Assembly (NCBI RefSeq): GCF_003012345.1 | Contig: NZ_PVRV01000015.1 | Span: 1 to 64,000, forward strand | Source: Phytohalomonas tamaricis | Lineage (GTDB): Bacteria; Pseudomonadota; Gammaproteobacteria; Pseudomonadales; Halomonadaceae | Direction of reading: 5' to 3' | Length of the DNA: 64,000 nt | The notes under the pieces: generated by a model | Databases searched by the model: none | What the model saw: the letters and a program-made list of their open reading frames with translations, nothing else | Told to the model about the DNA's origin: nothing | In this document: one piece after another, positions 19,881 to 28,096 of the stretch | How the letters are laid out: each line of letters starts with the position of its first letter | How positions within the stretch are numbered: position 1 is the first letter of the stretch | Made by a program: the position numbers and the translations under genes

Positions 19881-20456
19881 CTAACGGTACAAACCCACTT
19901 CCAAATAAGTGGCTTCCTTGCAGCGTCGGGTATGATACGCGTCACAGAAATCGCGAAGCTCAGCGATCATCGCGGAATAATCCTCCTCAATAGCCATACG
20001 CCAGAACTTCGGCATACGCCGGGACAATTGCGGGCCATATTGAATAGCCAGACTAGCAAGCACCGTCGCCGCTTCCGGCAGAATATCATTCCAGTAGGCT
20101 GGCGCCTCCTTGTTATAGTTATTGGCCACTTCATCAATAAGCTTACCGTAGACAACATGATCCAATAGCTTGACGTCCTCATGCGAGAGGCGAAGCGGCC
20201 GAGCGCTCAAGAAGGCCAAGGCATCGCGGCCGCGCAGGCCGACATAAGGTAGCAGCTTCTTTTTAAGGCCTTCGCTCAGCGCAAGAGAATCCAAAAAGTT
20301 AGCATCCATCTGTCCTAAATCGACACCGTGCGCAACAGTGACGCCACTCTTGCTACCGTCAGGATGGGGCACCGTCGCGCCGGTGGCATCTCCTGATTGC
20401 TCCAGACTGTGGATAAAATCAAAGTCAACAACATCCAATACATTAGTTGTAGTCAT
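19881..20456 (-). CDS. Pesticin-type muramidase domain protein
   Basis: A 191-residue protein whose first 55 residues match the catalytic core of the pesticin C-terminal / T4-lysozyme-like muramidase fold (PF16754 type). There is a candidate general acid Glu19 (SLEQSG), then SGVTVAHGVDLGQ with Thr40 and Asp46, spaced as the E, T and D of pesticin (T to D six residues in both). The remainder is helical, as in the lysozyme lobe. The protein would cut the glycan backbone of peptidoglycan. There is no signal peptide and no receptor or translocation domain, so how it reaches its substrate is unclear. AGGAGG stands about 10 bases before the ATG. Confidence 0.7.
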   Translation of the reverse strand: MTTTNVLDVVDFDFIHSLEQSGDATGATVPHPDGSKSGVTVAHGVDLGQMDANFLDSLALSEGLKKKLLPYVGLRGRDALAFLSARPLRLSHEDVKLLDHVVYGKLIDEVANNYNKEAPAYWNDILPEAATVLASLAIQYGPQLSRRMPKFWRMAIEEDYSAMIAELRDFCDAYHTRRCKEATYLEVGLYR

Positions 20457-20706
20457 AATTTACTAACCTCCTCAGCAATGCGTATGACTACACATTAGAA
20501 ATTGTTGTTATCTCTGTCGCTCTGTCGCGGGTGTAGGAAGACAACGGACACTTACCCTTGCATGATTGCTACATGCCCATCTCACTCTCAACTACATGCC
20601 TATCGCCAAGTACCGAGCCCTGTTAGCCCTATCGCTACAACGGACCTGACCTCTGGGACAGCCAAGCTATGCTGAAAGATATTTTTCTATTCAGGAAACC
20701 GCGCCG

Positions 20707-22419
20707 ATGCAGAACGCCGATATCGCCCGCCTTCTCAACAGGCTCGCCGACTTGCTCGAGATCGAAGGTGCCAACGCCTTTCGCGTACGCGCCTACCGCA
20801 GCGCCGCCCAGAGCGTTGAGGGCCTAGCACGTTCCATTACTGACATGCTCGCCAAGGAGGAGGATCTCGCCGCCTTACCGGGTATTGGCAAGGACCTTGC
20901 CGAAAAGATCGCCACGTTGGCCAATACCGGCACATTGCCGGCGCTTAGCGAGGCCGAACAGCGCACGCCCAGAGGATTGCTCGAACTGCTGCGCATCAGC
21001 CAGCTCGGCCCCAAGCGAGTCAAGACACTGCACGATCAGCTCGGCATCGACAGCATCGAGGCACTGCGCAAGGCGGCACGAGAAGGGAAGGTCAGCGCAC
21101 TTTCAAGCTTCGGCAAGAAGACTGAGGAAAAGATCCTGGCTGAGGCTGAACGCATCGATGAGCGTGAGCAGCGTACTCGTCTCGATGAAGCCGGGCAGGC
21201 TGCCGATGTGCTGGTGGCCTACATGCAACAGTTCGACGGCGTCAATCGGATCACCGTTGCCGGCAGCTATCGCCGTGGCCGCGAAACCGTCGGCGATCTC
21301 GATATCCTTGTCACTTGTAACAACGATCAGGCTGTCATGGACCACTTCGTCGCCTATGACGGCGTGGCAGATGTCGTTTCCCAAGGCCATACCAGGGCCA
21401 CGGTGCATCTCCACTCTGGCTTGCAGGTCGATCTGCGCGCCGTGGCTGACGAAAGCTACGGCGCGGCGCTCCACTACTTCACCGGCTCTCAAGCGCATAA
21501 CGTTTCGGTACGCAAGATGGCTGCTGCCAAGGGCTTGAAGATCAATGAATACGGCGTATTCAAGGGTGACGAGCAGATCACCGCACGCAGCGAGGAGGAG
21601 GTATTCGCCCAGGTCGGCCTACCGTGGATCGCCCCCGAACTGCGCGAGAATCGCGGTGAGATCGAGGCAGCGCAGCAGGGCAAATTGCCGCGACTCGTCA
21701 CGCGCGACGACATTCGTGGCGACCTGCACATGCATACCACCGCCTCCGATGGCAAGGCCAGCCTGCGCGAAATGGCCGAAGCCGCGCAACGACTCGGCTA
21801 TGAGTACATCGCGATCACTGACCACTCGCAGCGGCTGACAGTCGCCAACGGCCTCGATATCAAGCGGCTGCGCCAACAGATGGAGGAGATCGACGCGCTC
21901 AATGCCGAACTCACCGGCATCACCCTGCTCAAGTCCAGTGAGGTCGATATCCTTGAGGACGGCTCACTCGACTTTCCCGACGAGGTACTACGGGAACTCG
22001 ATATCTGCATCTGCTCGGTGCATTCCAAGTTCGAGTTGTCGCGTGCGCGTCAGACCGAGCGCGTGCTTCGCGCCATGGATAATCCCTACGTCAATCTTAT
22101 TGCTCACCCGACCGGCCGGATCATCAACGGCCGCGAGGGCTATCAGCTCGATATCGAGGCCGTCCTCCAAGGTGCCAGGACGCGCGGCGTTCATCTTGAG
22201 ATCAACGCGCAGCCTAAACGCCTCGACCTGCGCGATATTCATGTACGCATGGCCAAGGAGGTCGGTGTACTGCTATCGATCGACACCGACGCCCACTCGG
22301 TCGCACAGCTCGATAATATCGGTCTCGGCGTCTCCCAAGCGAGGCGCGGCTGGCTAGAGAAGAATGATGTGCTCAATACCCGGACACTGGCCCAGCTCAG
22401 GAAGGCGCTGAAGCGCTAA
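20707..22419 (+). CDS. polX: DNA polymerase/3'-5' exonuclease PolX
   Basis: A 570-residue family X DNA polymerase with a C-terminal PHP domain, the normal bacterial PolX layout. The helix-hairpin-helix motifs LAALPGIGKDLAEKI (from residue 54) and LLRISQLGPKRVK (from 94) bind DNA. The nucleotidyltransferase motif GSYRRGRETVGDLDILV gives Asp197 and Asp199, with a third Asp242 in LQVDLRAV. The PHP exonuclease begins with GDLHMHTTASDG near 338 and contains AITDHSQ, CSVHSKFEL and IAHPTGRI. It probably fills short gaps during base-excision repair. The terminator at 22425 follows directly. Confidence 0.95.
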   Translation: MQNADIARLLNRLADLLEIEGANAFRVRAYRSAAQSVEGLARSITDMLAKEEDLAALPGIGKDLAEKIATLANTGTLPALSEAEQRTPRGLLELLRISQLGPKRVKTLHDQLGIDSIEALRKAAREGKVSALSSFGKKTEEKILAEAERIDEREQRTRLDEAGQAADVLVAYMQQFDGVNRITVAGSYRRGRETVGDLDILVTCNNDQAVMDHFVAYDGVADVVSQGHTRATVHLHSGLQVDLRAVADESYGAALHYFTGSQAHNVSVRKMAAAKGLKINEYGVFKGDEQITARSEEEVFAQVGLPWIAPELRENRGEIEAAQQGKLPRLVTRDDIRGDLHMHTTASDGKASLREMAEAAQRLGYEYIAITDHSQRLTVANGLDIKRLRQQMEEIDALNAELTGITLLKSSEVDILEDGSLDFPDEVLRELDICICSVHSKFELSRARQTERVLRAMDNPYVNLIAHPTGRIINGREGYQLDIEAVLQGARTRGVHLEINAQPKRLDLRDIHVRMAKEVGVLLSIDTDAHSVAQLDNIGLGVSQARRGWLEKNDVLNTRTLAQLRKALKR

Positions 22420-22423
22420 AAAA

Positions 22424-22447
22424 AACGCCGCCCCGAGGGGCGGCGTC
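22424..22447. terminator. Terminator between polX and ahcY
   Basis: A 10-bp GC-only stem (ACGCCGCCCC with its complement) with a 3-base loop stands between the convergent genes. The eight-T run lies on the minus side, so it fits best as the ahcY terminator. Confidence 0.85.
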
Positions 22448-22469
22448 ACAGTATGCTTCAAGCCGATGC

Positions 22470-23882
22470 TTAGTAGCGATATTCGTCCGGCTTGAACGGA
22501 CCTTCCTGCGGCACGCCAATATAATCGGCCTGCTTCTTGGTCATCTTGGTTAGCGTGCCACCAAAACCTTCGACCATGTAGCGCGCTACTTCCTCGTCGA
22601 GCTGCTTGGGTAACACCTTGACCGTGACGTTGGCGGTCTTCTCGCCTGTCGGCAGATCGGCGAATTTACCCTGATAGAGATGAATCTGCGCCAGCACCTG
22701 GTTGGCGAACGAGCCGTCCATGATCCGTGACGGATGCCCCGTAGCATTGCCGAGGTTGACCAAACGTCCTTCGGAGAGCAGCAGCAGATAGTCGTCGCTG
22801 GTGGGATCGAAGCTGCCCGGCTTGCCGTCACGATAGACCTTATGAACCTGCGGTTTGACCTCTTCCCATGCCCAGTTCTTGCGCATGTACGCAGTATCGA
22901 TTTCGTTATCGAAATGGCCGATGTTACATACCACCGCTGCTTTCTTGAGCGCCTTGAGCATGGCGGCATCACAGACGTTGATGTTGCCAGTCGTCGTGAC
23001 GACCAAGTCGATCTTGCCAAGCAGAGCCTTGTCGACGCTATCACCGCTTTCATCGTTGGTGCCATCGACATAAGGCGAGACGACTTCATACCCGTCCATG
23101 CACGCCTGCATCGCACAGATCGGGTCAACTTCGGCCACCTTGACGATCATGCCTTCCTGACGCAGCGAGGCCGCAGAACCTTTGCCGACGTCGCCGTAGC
23201 CGATCACCAGCGCCTGCTTTCCGGCGAGCAGATGATCGAGGGCACGCTTGATCGCGTCATTCAAGCTGTGACGACAACCGTACTTGTTGTCGTTCTTCGA
23301 CTTGGTAACCGCATCATTGACGTTGATCGCCGGCACCTTGAGACTCGAACCACGCAGCATTTCCTGCAGGCGATGCACGCCAGTGGTGGTCTCCTCGGAA
23401 ATGCCATGGATGGCATCCAGCAGCTCAGGGTACTTGTCATGCAAAAGGCCGGTCAGATCACCGCCATCGTCAAGTACCATGTTCGGTTTCCAGCCGTTAG
23501 GGCCTTCGACGGTCTGTTCGATGCACCACCAGAATTCCTCCTCGGTCTCACCCTTCCAGGCGAATACCGGAATCCCGGCGGCAGCGATGGCCGCAGCAGC
23601 CTGATCCTGGGTCGAGAAGATATTGCATGATGACCAACGTACGGTGGCGCCCAACTCGACCAACGTCTCGATTAGCACCGCTGTCTGGATGGTCATATGA
23701 ATACAGCCGGCAATGCGGGCATCTTTGAGCGGCTGCTCGGCACGGTATTTCTCGCGGATCTTCATCAAGGCCGGCATTTCAGTCTCGGCAATACGAATCT
23801 CGCGGCGGCCCCAATCGGCCAGCGACATATCGGCAACCTTGAAATCGCCTTCTTTGGCACTGTCATACGCCATAGCGCACAT
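22470..23882 (-). CDS. ahcY: S-adenosylhomocysteine hydrolase
   Basis: A 470-residue NAD-dependent enzyme that splits S-adenosylhomocysteine into adenosine and homocysteine. Typical segments are [39 protein letters not shown], the NAD fold [12 protein letters not shown], and [10 protein letters not shown]; it ends KPDEYRY like other AhcY proteins. The frame is open 58 codons further upstream, but that stretch is the riboswitch, not protein. I therefore start at the ATG at 23882 (MCAMAYDS), where GGAG stands 7 bases upstream; MAYDS three codons later is an alternative. Expression should rise when SAH accumulates. Confidence 0.95.
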   Translation of the reverse strand: MCAMAYDSAKEGDFKVADMSLADWGRREIRIAETEMPALMKIREKYRAEQPLKDARIAGCIHMTIQTAVLIETLVELGATVRWSSCNIFSTQDQAAAAIAAAGIPVFAWKGETEEEFWWCIEQTVEGPNGWKPNMVLDDGGDLTGLLHDKYPELLDAIHGISEETTTGVHRLQEMLRGSSLKVPAINVNDAVTKSKNDNKYGCRHSLNDAIKRALDHLLAGKQALVIGYGDVGKGSAASLRQEGMIVKVAEVDPICAMQACMDGYEVVSPYVDGTNDESGDSVDKALLGKIDLVVTTTGNINVCDAAMLKALKKAAVVCNIGHFDNEIDTAYMRKNWAWEEVKPQVHKVYRDGKPGSFDPTSDDYLLLLSEGRLVNLGNATGHPSRIMDGSFANQVLAQIHLYQGKFADLPTGEKTANVTVKVLPKQLDEEVARYMVEGFGGTLTKMTKKQADYIGVPQEGPFKPDEYRY

Positions 23883-23930
23883 AGTCCTACTCCATTCATC
23901 ACGAATGGGCGCCGTTGAGTCGAGAAGATT

Positions 23931-24000
23931 CCGTCCGAGCCTCGCGGTGACGATGCCACTTTTGTCGTGGCATCGCTCCGCTGCAGCGCCCCTCGGACGG
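23931..24000 (-). promoter_or_regulatory. SAH riboswitch upstream of ahcY
   Basis: The leader has a perfect 9-bp closing stem, CCGTCCGAG (23992-24000) with CTCGGACGG (23931-23939). Next to it is the conserved GGGCGCTGCAGCGG on the 5' side and GAGGCTCGG on the 3' side, with an inner 9-bp hairpin. This is the architecture of the S-adenosylhomocysteine riboswitch, which is known to stand before ahcY and to turn it on when SAH binds. Confidence 0.92.
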
Positions 24001-24096
24001 AGGCAAGATGAAACCGCACATGCGATTAAAACATATCGGCCAATTATAGCGGTCATGCAGCGCTAAGGGCCAATTCCTATAGCTGACGCAGCTTCC

Positions 24097-25365
24097 TCAA
24101 TGCCCGGAATGTGATTCTCGCTCACTCTCCGAGGAGGAGCCCGCCACGCTCTTGACGAGTTTGCCAATCGTCAGGCCCTGCACCACGATCGAAAACAGCA
24201 CGATGATGTAAGTGACCATTACCACTGCATTGCGATACTCGCTTTCCGGCAGGCCCAGCGCCAGCGCCACTGAAATCCCACCGCGCAGTCCGCCCCACGT
24301 CAGCACGCGTGTGGTGCCACGGCGATAATCGACCCAGTGCTTGATCGCCATCAAGGGCAAGCCAATCGTAATGAAGCGTGTCACCAGAATGACGATGATC
24401 AGTGGTGCTGCCACCATCAGATAGGACCACTCGAACGGAATCAGCAATAGTTCAAGCCCGATAAGTACAAACAGCACCGCATTGAGGATCTCATCGATCA
24501 GTTCCCAGAATCCATCGACATAGCGCCGCGTCGTGTCAGACATCGCATGCTCGCGGCCGCGATTGCCAATGAACAGCCCGGCGATGACCATCGCAATCGG
24601 CCCGGAGACGTGCAGGTGCGTTGCCAATGTATAGCCACCCAGCACCAGCGCCAAGCTGACCAGCACCTCGATCTGATACTGATCGATGCTTTTCATCATC
24701 CGATAAGCGATGTAGCCCATGACCAGCCCGAGCAGGATGCCACCGCCGGCCTCCTCAAGAAACAGCAATGCCGAATGGGATACGGTCAATGCTTCGCCTG
24801 CCGTCACAGCGCCCAGTAGCAGCGTGAACACCACCACCGCCACCCCGTCATTGAATAGTGACTCACCGACGATCTTGATCTCCATATCCTCGGGCGCACC
24901 GGCGCTACGCATGATACCAAGCACCGCGATAGGATCGGTCGGTGAAATCAACGCACCGAAGACCAGACAATAGAGGTAGGGGATTTCAAGATGAAAGGTA
25001 AGAAACAGCCACCAGGCCGCAGTACCAATCACTAGCGTCGAGATCACTACACCAATGGTGGCAAGGAAGCTGATGGAGTAGCGATAGCGCTTTAGCTTGC
25101 TGAAATCGACGTGCAATGCGCCAGCGAACAGCAGAAATGACAGCATGCCGTCCATCAACAAGGCATTGAAATTGATCTGCCCGAGCCAGGTTTCAGCCCA
25201 GTCGGTAATCGCATCGAAACCAACGTGCGTCAGCGCGATCAGCAGTACGGACGCCACCAGCGCGATGATCATCACACCGATGGTCGCCGGCAGTTTAATG
25301 AAGCGGTAATTGAACCACGCAAAAAGCGCAGTAATAGTGATGAATATTGCCGCAATTTCCAGCAT
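24097..25365 (-). CDS. CPA1-family Na+/H+ antiporter
   Basis: A 422-residue cation:proton antiporter of the CPA1/NhaP group with about 12-13 hydrophobic segments. The ion-binding motifs are ALISPTDPIAVLG and GESLFNDGVAVVVF, with the paired acidic residues of electroneutral exchangers, and a later TWGGLRGGISVALAL segment is also typical. It exports Na+ (or K+) in exchange for protons at the inner membrane, useful in salty or alkaline media. AAGGGAT precedes the ATG. The membrane protein gene upstream (25408-26418) is on the same strand, 42 bp away, so the two may be cotranscribed. Confidence 0.9.
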   Translation of the reverse strand: MLEIAAIFITITALFAWFNYRFIKLPATIGVMIIALVASVLLIALTHVGFDAITDWAETWLGQINFNALLMDGMLSFLLFAGALHVDFSKLKRYRYSISFLATIGVVISTLVIGTAAWWLFLTFHLEIPYLYCLVFGALISPTDPIAVLGIMRSAGAPEDMEIKIVGESLFNDGVAVVVFTLLLGAVTAGEALTVSHSALLFLEEAGGGILLGLVMGYIAYRMMKSIDQYQIEVLVSLALVLGGYTLATHLHVSGPIAMVIAGLFIGNRGREHAMSDTTRRYVDGFWELIDEILNAVLFVLIGLELLLIPFEWSYLMVAAPLIIVILVTRFITIGLPLMAIKHWVDYRRGTTRVLTWGGLRGGISVALALGLPESEYRNAVVMVTYIIVLFSIVVQGLTIGKLVKSVAGSSSESERESHSGH

Positions 25366-25407
25366 GGAATCCCTTCCCTGTCGTTTCTATCCGTAGTGGT
25401 ACGCAGC

Positions 25408-26418
25408 TCAGCCTTGGTGAATGGCCATATCGCCGGGCTTGATCCAGCCCCGTTTGCGCATTCCCTCCGACAGCACCAGACTCACCAGCGCCGGCCCCAC
25501 GATCTGTAGTAACAATACGCCCAATACTGCAGAAAGCGTAAAACCCATGGTCTGAAAGGTCATGATCGGGCCAACCAGCCCACTGGTTCCCATACCAGCC
25601 CCTGCAGGATTGTTTTGCATGGCGAATAGCGTTGTCGCCAGCGGTGCAAACAATGCTCCGGCCACGGTCGGCGGCACCAGAATCCAGGGGTTTTTGACAA
25701 TATTAGCGATTTGCAACATCGAGGTGCCGATACCTATTGCCAACAAGCCCGAAATACCATTCTCACGATAGCTGCTGGCAGCGAAACCGACCATCTGCGC
25801 AGCACATCCCACCGTTGCTGCCCCTGCTGCCACGCCCTTGAGCTCCAGCATGATGGCAATTGCCGCACTCGAAATTGGCGCTGTCAGCGCAAGTCCCATC
25901 ACGATCGCAACAACGATTCCCATGATCACGGGCTGCTGATCGGTCGCCCACATGATGGTCTCGCCGATACCGACCAGTAGCGCATGGATGAGAGGTCCGA
26001 GACCGGCAGCGATGGCATAGCCAACAAATATGGTCACCAGTGGCGTGACAAGAATGTCGACCGGCGTCTCCTTTGATACTAGCTTGCCCACCTCAGTCCC
26101 AATCAGCGCCGCGACGAATGCGCCGGCCGGTCCACCCAGCGTTGCGCCGGCGGCGCCACAGACCAAAGCGGAAAAAAGCACCAAAGGAGGGGCGGATAAC
26201 GCATAGGCCACACCGACACCGATCGCCGGCCCCATCAGAGAAATCGCAAGCCCTCCCATATCAACCAGGAATTCAATTCCCATCTGGGCGCCGATCGTCT
26301 TGATAATCAAGCCGATGATCAGCGAGGCGAATAGCCCTAGCGCCATATGGCTCAGGCAGGTAATGGCATAGCGACGGACGGAAGGAGTGACATTCTTGCG
26401 AGCAGCGAAGGCCATCAT
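25408..26418 (-). CDS. PTS_EIIC_2-type membrane protein
   Basis: A 336-residue membrane protein of the PTS_EIIC_2 family (PF13303 type, PfoR-like). About ten hydrophobic segments rich in Gly and Ala include GGPAGAFVAALIGTEVGKLVSKETPVDILVTP and ALTAPISSAAIA, features of that family. It resembles sugar-PTS IIC channels, but there is no IIA or IIB domain or gene nearby, so sugar phosphorylation is doubtful and the substrate unknown. I start at the ATG at 26418 with AAGG ten bases upstream; an in-frame TTG lies two codons earlier. Confidence 0.75.
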   Translation of the reverse strand: MMAFAARKNVTPSVRRYAITCLSHMALGLFASLIIGLIIKTIGAQMGIEFLVDMGGLAISLMGPAIGVGVAYALSAPPLVLFSALVCGAAGATLGGPAGAFVAALIGTEVGKLVSKETPVDILVTPLVTIFVGYAIAAGLGPLIHALLVGIGETIMWATDQQPVIMGIVVAIVMGLALTAPISSAAIAIMLELKGVAAGAATVGCAAQMVGFAASSYRENGISGLLAIGIGTSMLQIANIVKNPWILVPPTVAGALFAPLATTLFAMQNNPAGAGMGTSGLVGPIMTFQTMGFTLSAVLGVLLLQIVGPALVSLVLSEGMRKRGWIKPGDMAIHQG

Positions 26419-26562
26419 GAGCAAAACGCCTTATTGTAGTGTTGGAAGATAAGTATAACGGTCTGCAAATCAACCGAATAAGGACAAGATGAACATCATC
26501 ATGGGCGTGGAGATAGTATGACCACAGCCCTGACAGGCAACCCAATATAGAAAAACTGACCT

Positions 26563-26587
26563 AAAAAAGCCCACGCAATGGTGGGCT
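26563..26587 (-). terminator. metK terminator
   Basis: Stem AGCCCAC/GTGGGCT around a 6-base loop, followed on the minus strand by six T residues. It lies 24 bases beyond the metK stop. Confidence 0.85.
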
Positions 26588-26610
26588 CGATTTCATATAG
26601 AAGAAAGCAC

Positions 26611-27831
26611 TCAGAGTTCGGCAGCGGCGCGCAATGCCTCAGCCTTGTCGGTCTTCTCCCAAGGGAAGGCCGTAAAGGTCTCGGTGTGTGATTCACCGTT
26701 GACATCCTTCCACGTATAGCTGTGTTCGAACGGATCACGACCGAAGTGACCGTAGGAAGCAGTGAGCTGATACATTGGATGGAGCAGGTCAAGCATACGA
26801 GTGATCGCAAACGGACGGAGGTCAAAATGCTCGCGTACCAGCTCTATGATCTTGGCATCAGATACCTTGCCGGTGCCGAACGTATTGATCGACACTGAGG
26901 TCGGGTCAGCCACACCGATCGCATAAGAGACCTGAATCTCGCACATATCGGCCAGACCAGCAGCAACGATGTTCTTGGCGACGTAACGACCAGCATAAGC
27001 GGCGCTGCGATCGACCTTGGACGGGTCCTTACCCGAGAAAGCACCACCACCGTGACGCGCCATGCCACCGTAGGTATCGACGATAATCTTGCGTCCAGTC
27101 AATCCACAATCACCCACCGGGCCACCAATCACGAACTTACCGGTCGGGTTGATATGAAACTTGGTCGATTCGGTAATCCACTCGGCTGGCAGTACGTCGC
27201 GAATGACCAACTCTTCGATAGCGTGACGCAGCTCTTCCTGAGAAATGCTCTCGTCATGCTGAGTGGAAAGAACAACCGCATCGACGGCGACAGGTTTGCC
27301 ATCTTCACCGTAGCGAAAAGTGACCTGGCTCTTGGCATCCGGACGCAGCCAGGAGAGCGTACCGTTCTTGCGCAGCTCTGACTGACGTTCGACCAGGCGA
27401 TGCGCATAGTGAATAGGTGCGGGCATGTAAGACGGCGTTTCATTGGTAGCATAGCCAAACATCAGGCCCTGATCGCCGGCGCCTTGGTCTTCAGGCTTGC
27501 TGCGATCCACACCTTGGGCGATATCCACGCTCTGCTTGCCGATCAGATTGAGCACGCCACAGGTAGCACCGTCAAAACCGACATCAGACGAGGTATAGCC
27601 GATATCGAGAATAACCTTGCGCACCAGTTCCTCAAGATCAACCCAGGCGCTGGTGGTAATTTCACCGGCGACAATTGCCACACCGGTCTTGACCAACGTT
27701 TCACAGGCTACACGAGCCTGCTTGTCGCGGGCGATTAGCGCATCGAGTACCGCATCGGAAATTTGATCAGCGATCTTGTCCGGATGGCCTTCAGATACGG
27801 ATTCGGAAGTAAACAGAGAGTATTCGCTCAT
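26611..27831 (-). CDS. metK: S-adenosylmethionine synthetase
   Basis: A 406-residue enzyme that makes S-adenosylmethionine from methionine and ATP. The N-terminal [21 protein letters not shown], the [12 protein letters not shown] hexapeptide region and the [21 protein letters not shown]-loop-like segment are all intact. The start is the ATG at 27831 (MSEYSLFTS); the open frame continues 23 codons upstream through a hairpin-rich leader that is not family-like protein. It is flanked by its own terminator and is probably monocistronic. With metF and ahcY it completes part of the methyl cycle represented in this window. Confidence 0.96.
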   Translation of the reverse strand: MSEYSLFTSESVSEGHPDKIADQISDAVLDALIARDKQARVACETLVKTGVAIVAGEITTSAWVDLEELVRKVILDIGYTSSDVGFDGATCGVLNLIGKQSVDIAQGVDRSKPEDQGAGDQGLMFGYATNETPSYMPAPIHYAHRLVERQSELRKNGTLSWLRPDAKSQVTFRYGEDGKPVAVDAVVLSTQHDESISQEELRHAIEELVIRDVLPAEWITESTKFHINPTGKFVIGGPVGDCGLTGRKIIVDTYGGMARHGGGAFSGKDPSKVDRSAAYAGRYVAKNIVAAGLADMCEIQVSYAIGVADPTSVSINTFGTGKVSDAKIIELVREHFDLRPFAITRMLDLLHPMYQLTASYGHFGRDPFEHSYTWKDVNGESHTETFTAFPWEKTDKAEALRAAAEL

Positions 27832-27945
27832 GAATGTTCTCGACCCTCTCGTCGATATCGTGATGAGGTGCCCGGCGAAGCAGATAACGCCGTAGGCCAT
27901 AACGCAGCAAAGCGGCGCTCGACGAACCGGCTATCTGCCGGTAAA
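27832..27945 (-). promoter_or_regulatory. Structured metK leader (candidate)
   Basis: The leader of metK holds a perfect 6-bp hairpin ACCGGC-AGATA-GCCGGT (27926-27942) and a second CGGCG/CGCCG hairpin nearer the start codon. I do not recognise a known SAM riboswitch class in it. It may be a cis-regulatory leader or simply structured mRNA. Confidence 0.3.
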
Positions 27946-28096
27946 TGAATCGGAAAGTTTACACGCTGGTAAGAAAAGTGCCTAGTAATGCAGTCACGAC
28001 AGCGAGCTATCATCTTGCGAGGCCCAGACAGACCGAGGTATTTTTTATCCAGCTCAAATGAGATCAAGCCTACGTGGCACAGCGGGGAGCAGAGTT

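Noticed and set aside
22734-23630. Plus-strand 298-codon open frame opposite ahcY
   Set aside because: Antisense to an unmistakable AhcY; no ribosome site or domain.
23883-24056. 58-codon N-terminal extension of ahcY
   Set aside because: The stretch is an SAH riboswitch and the real start has a ribosome site at 23882.
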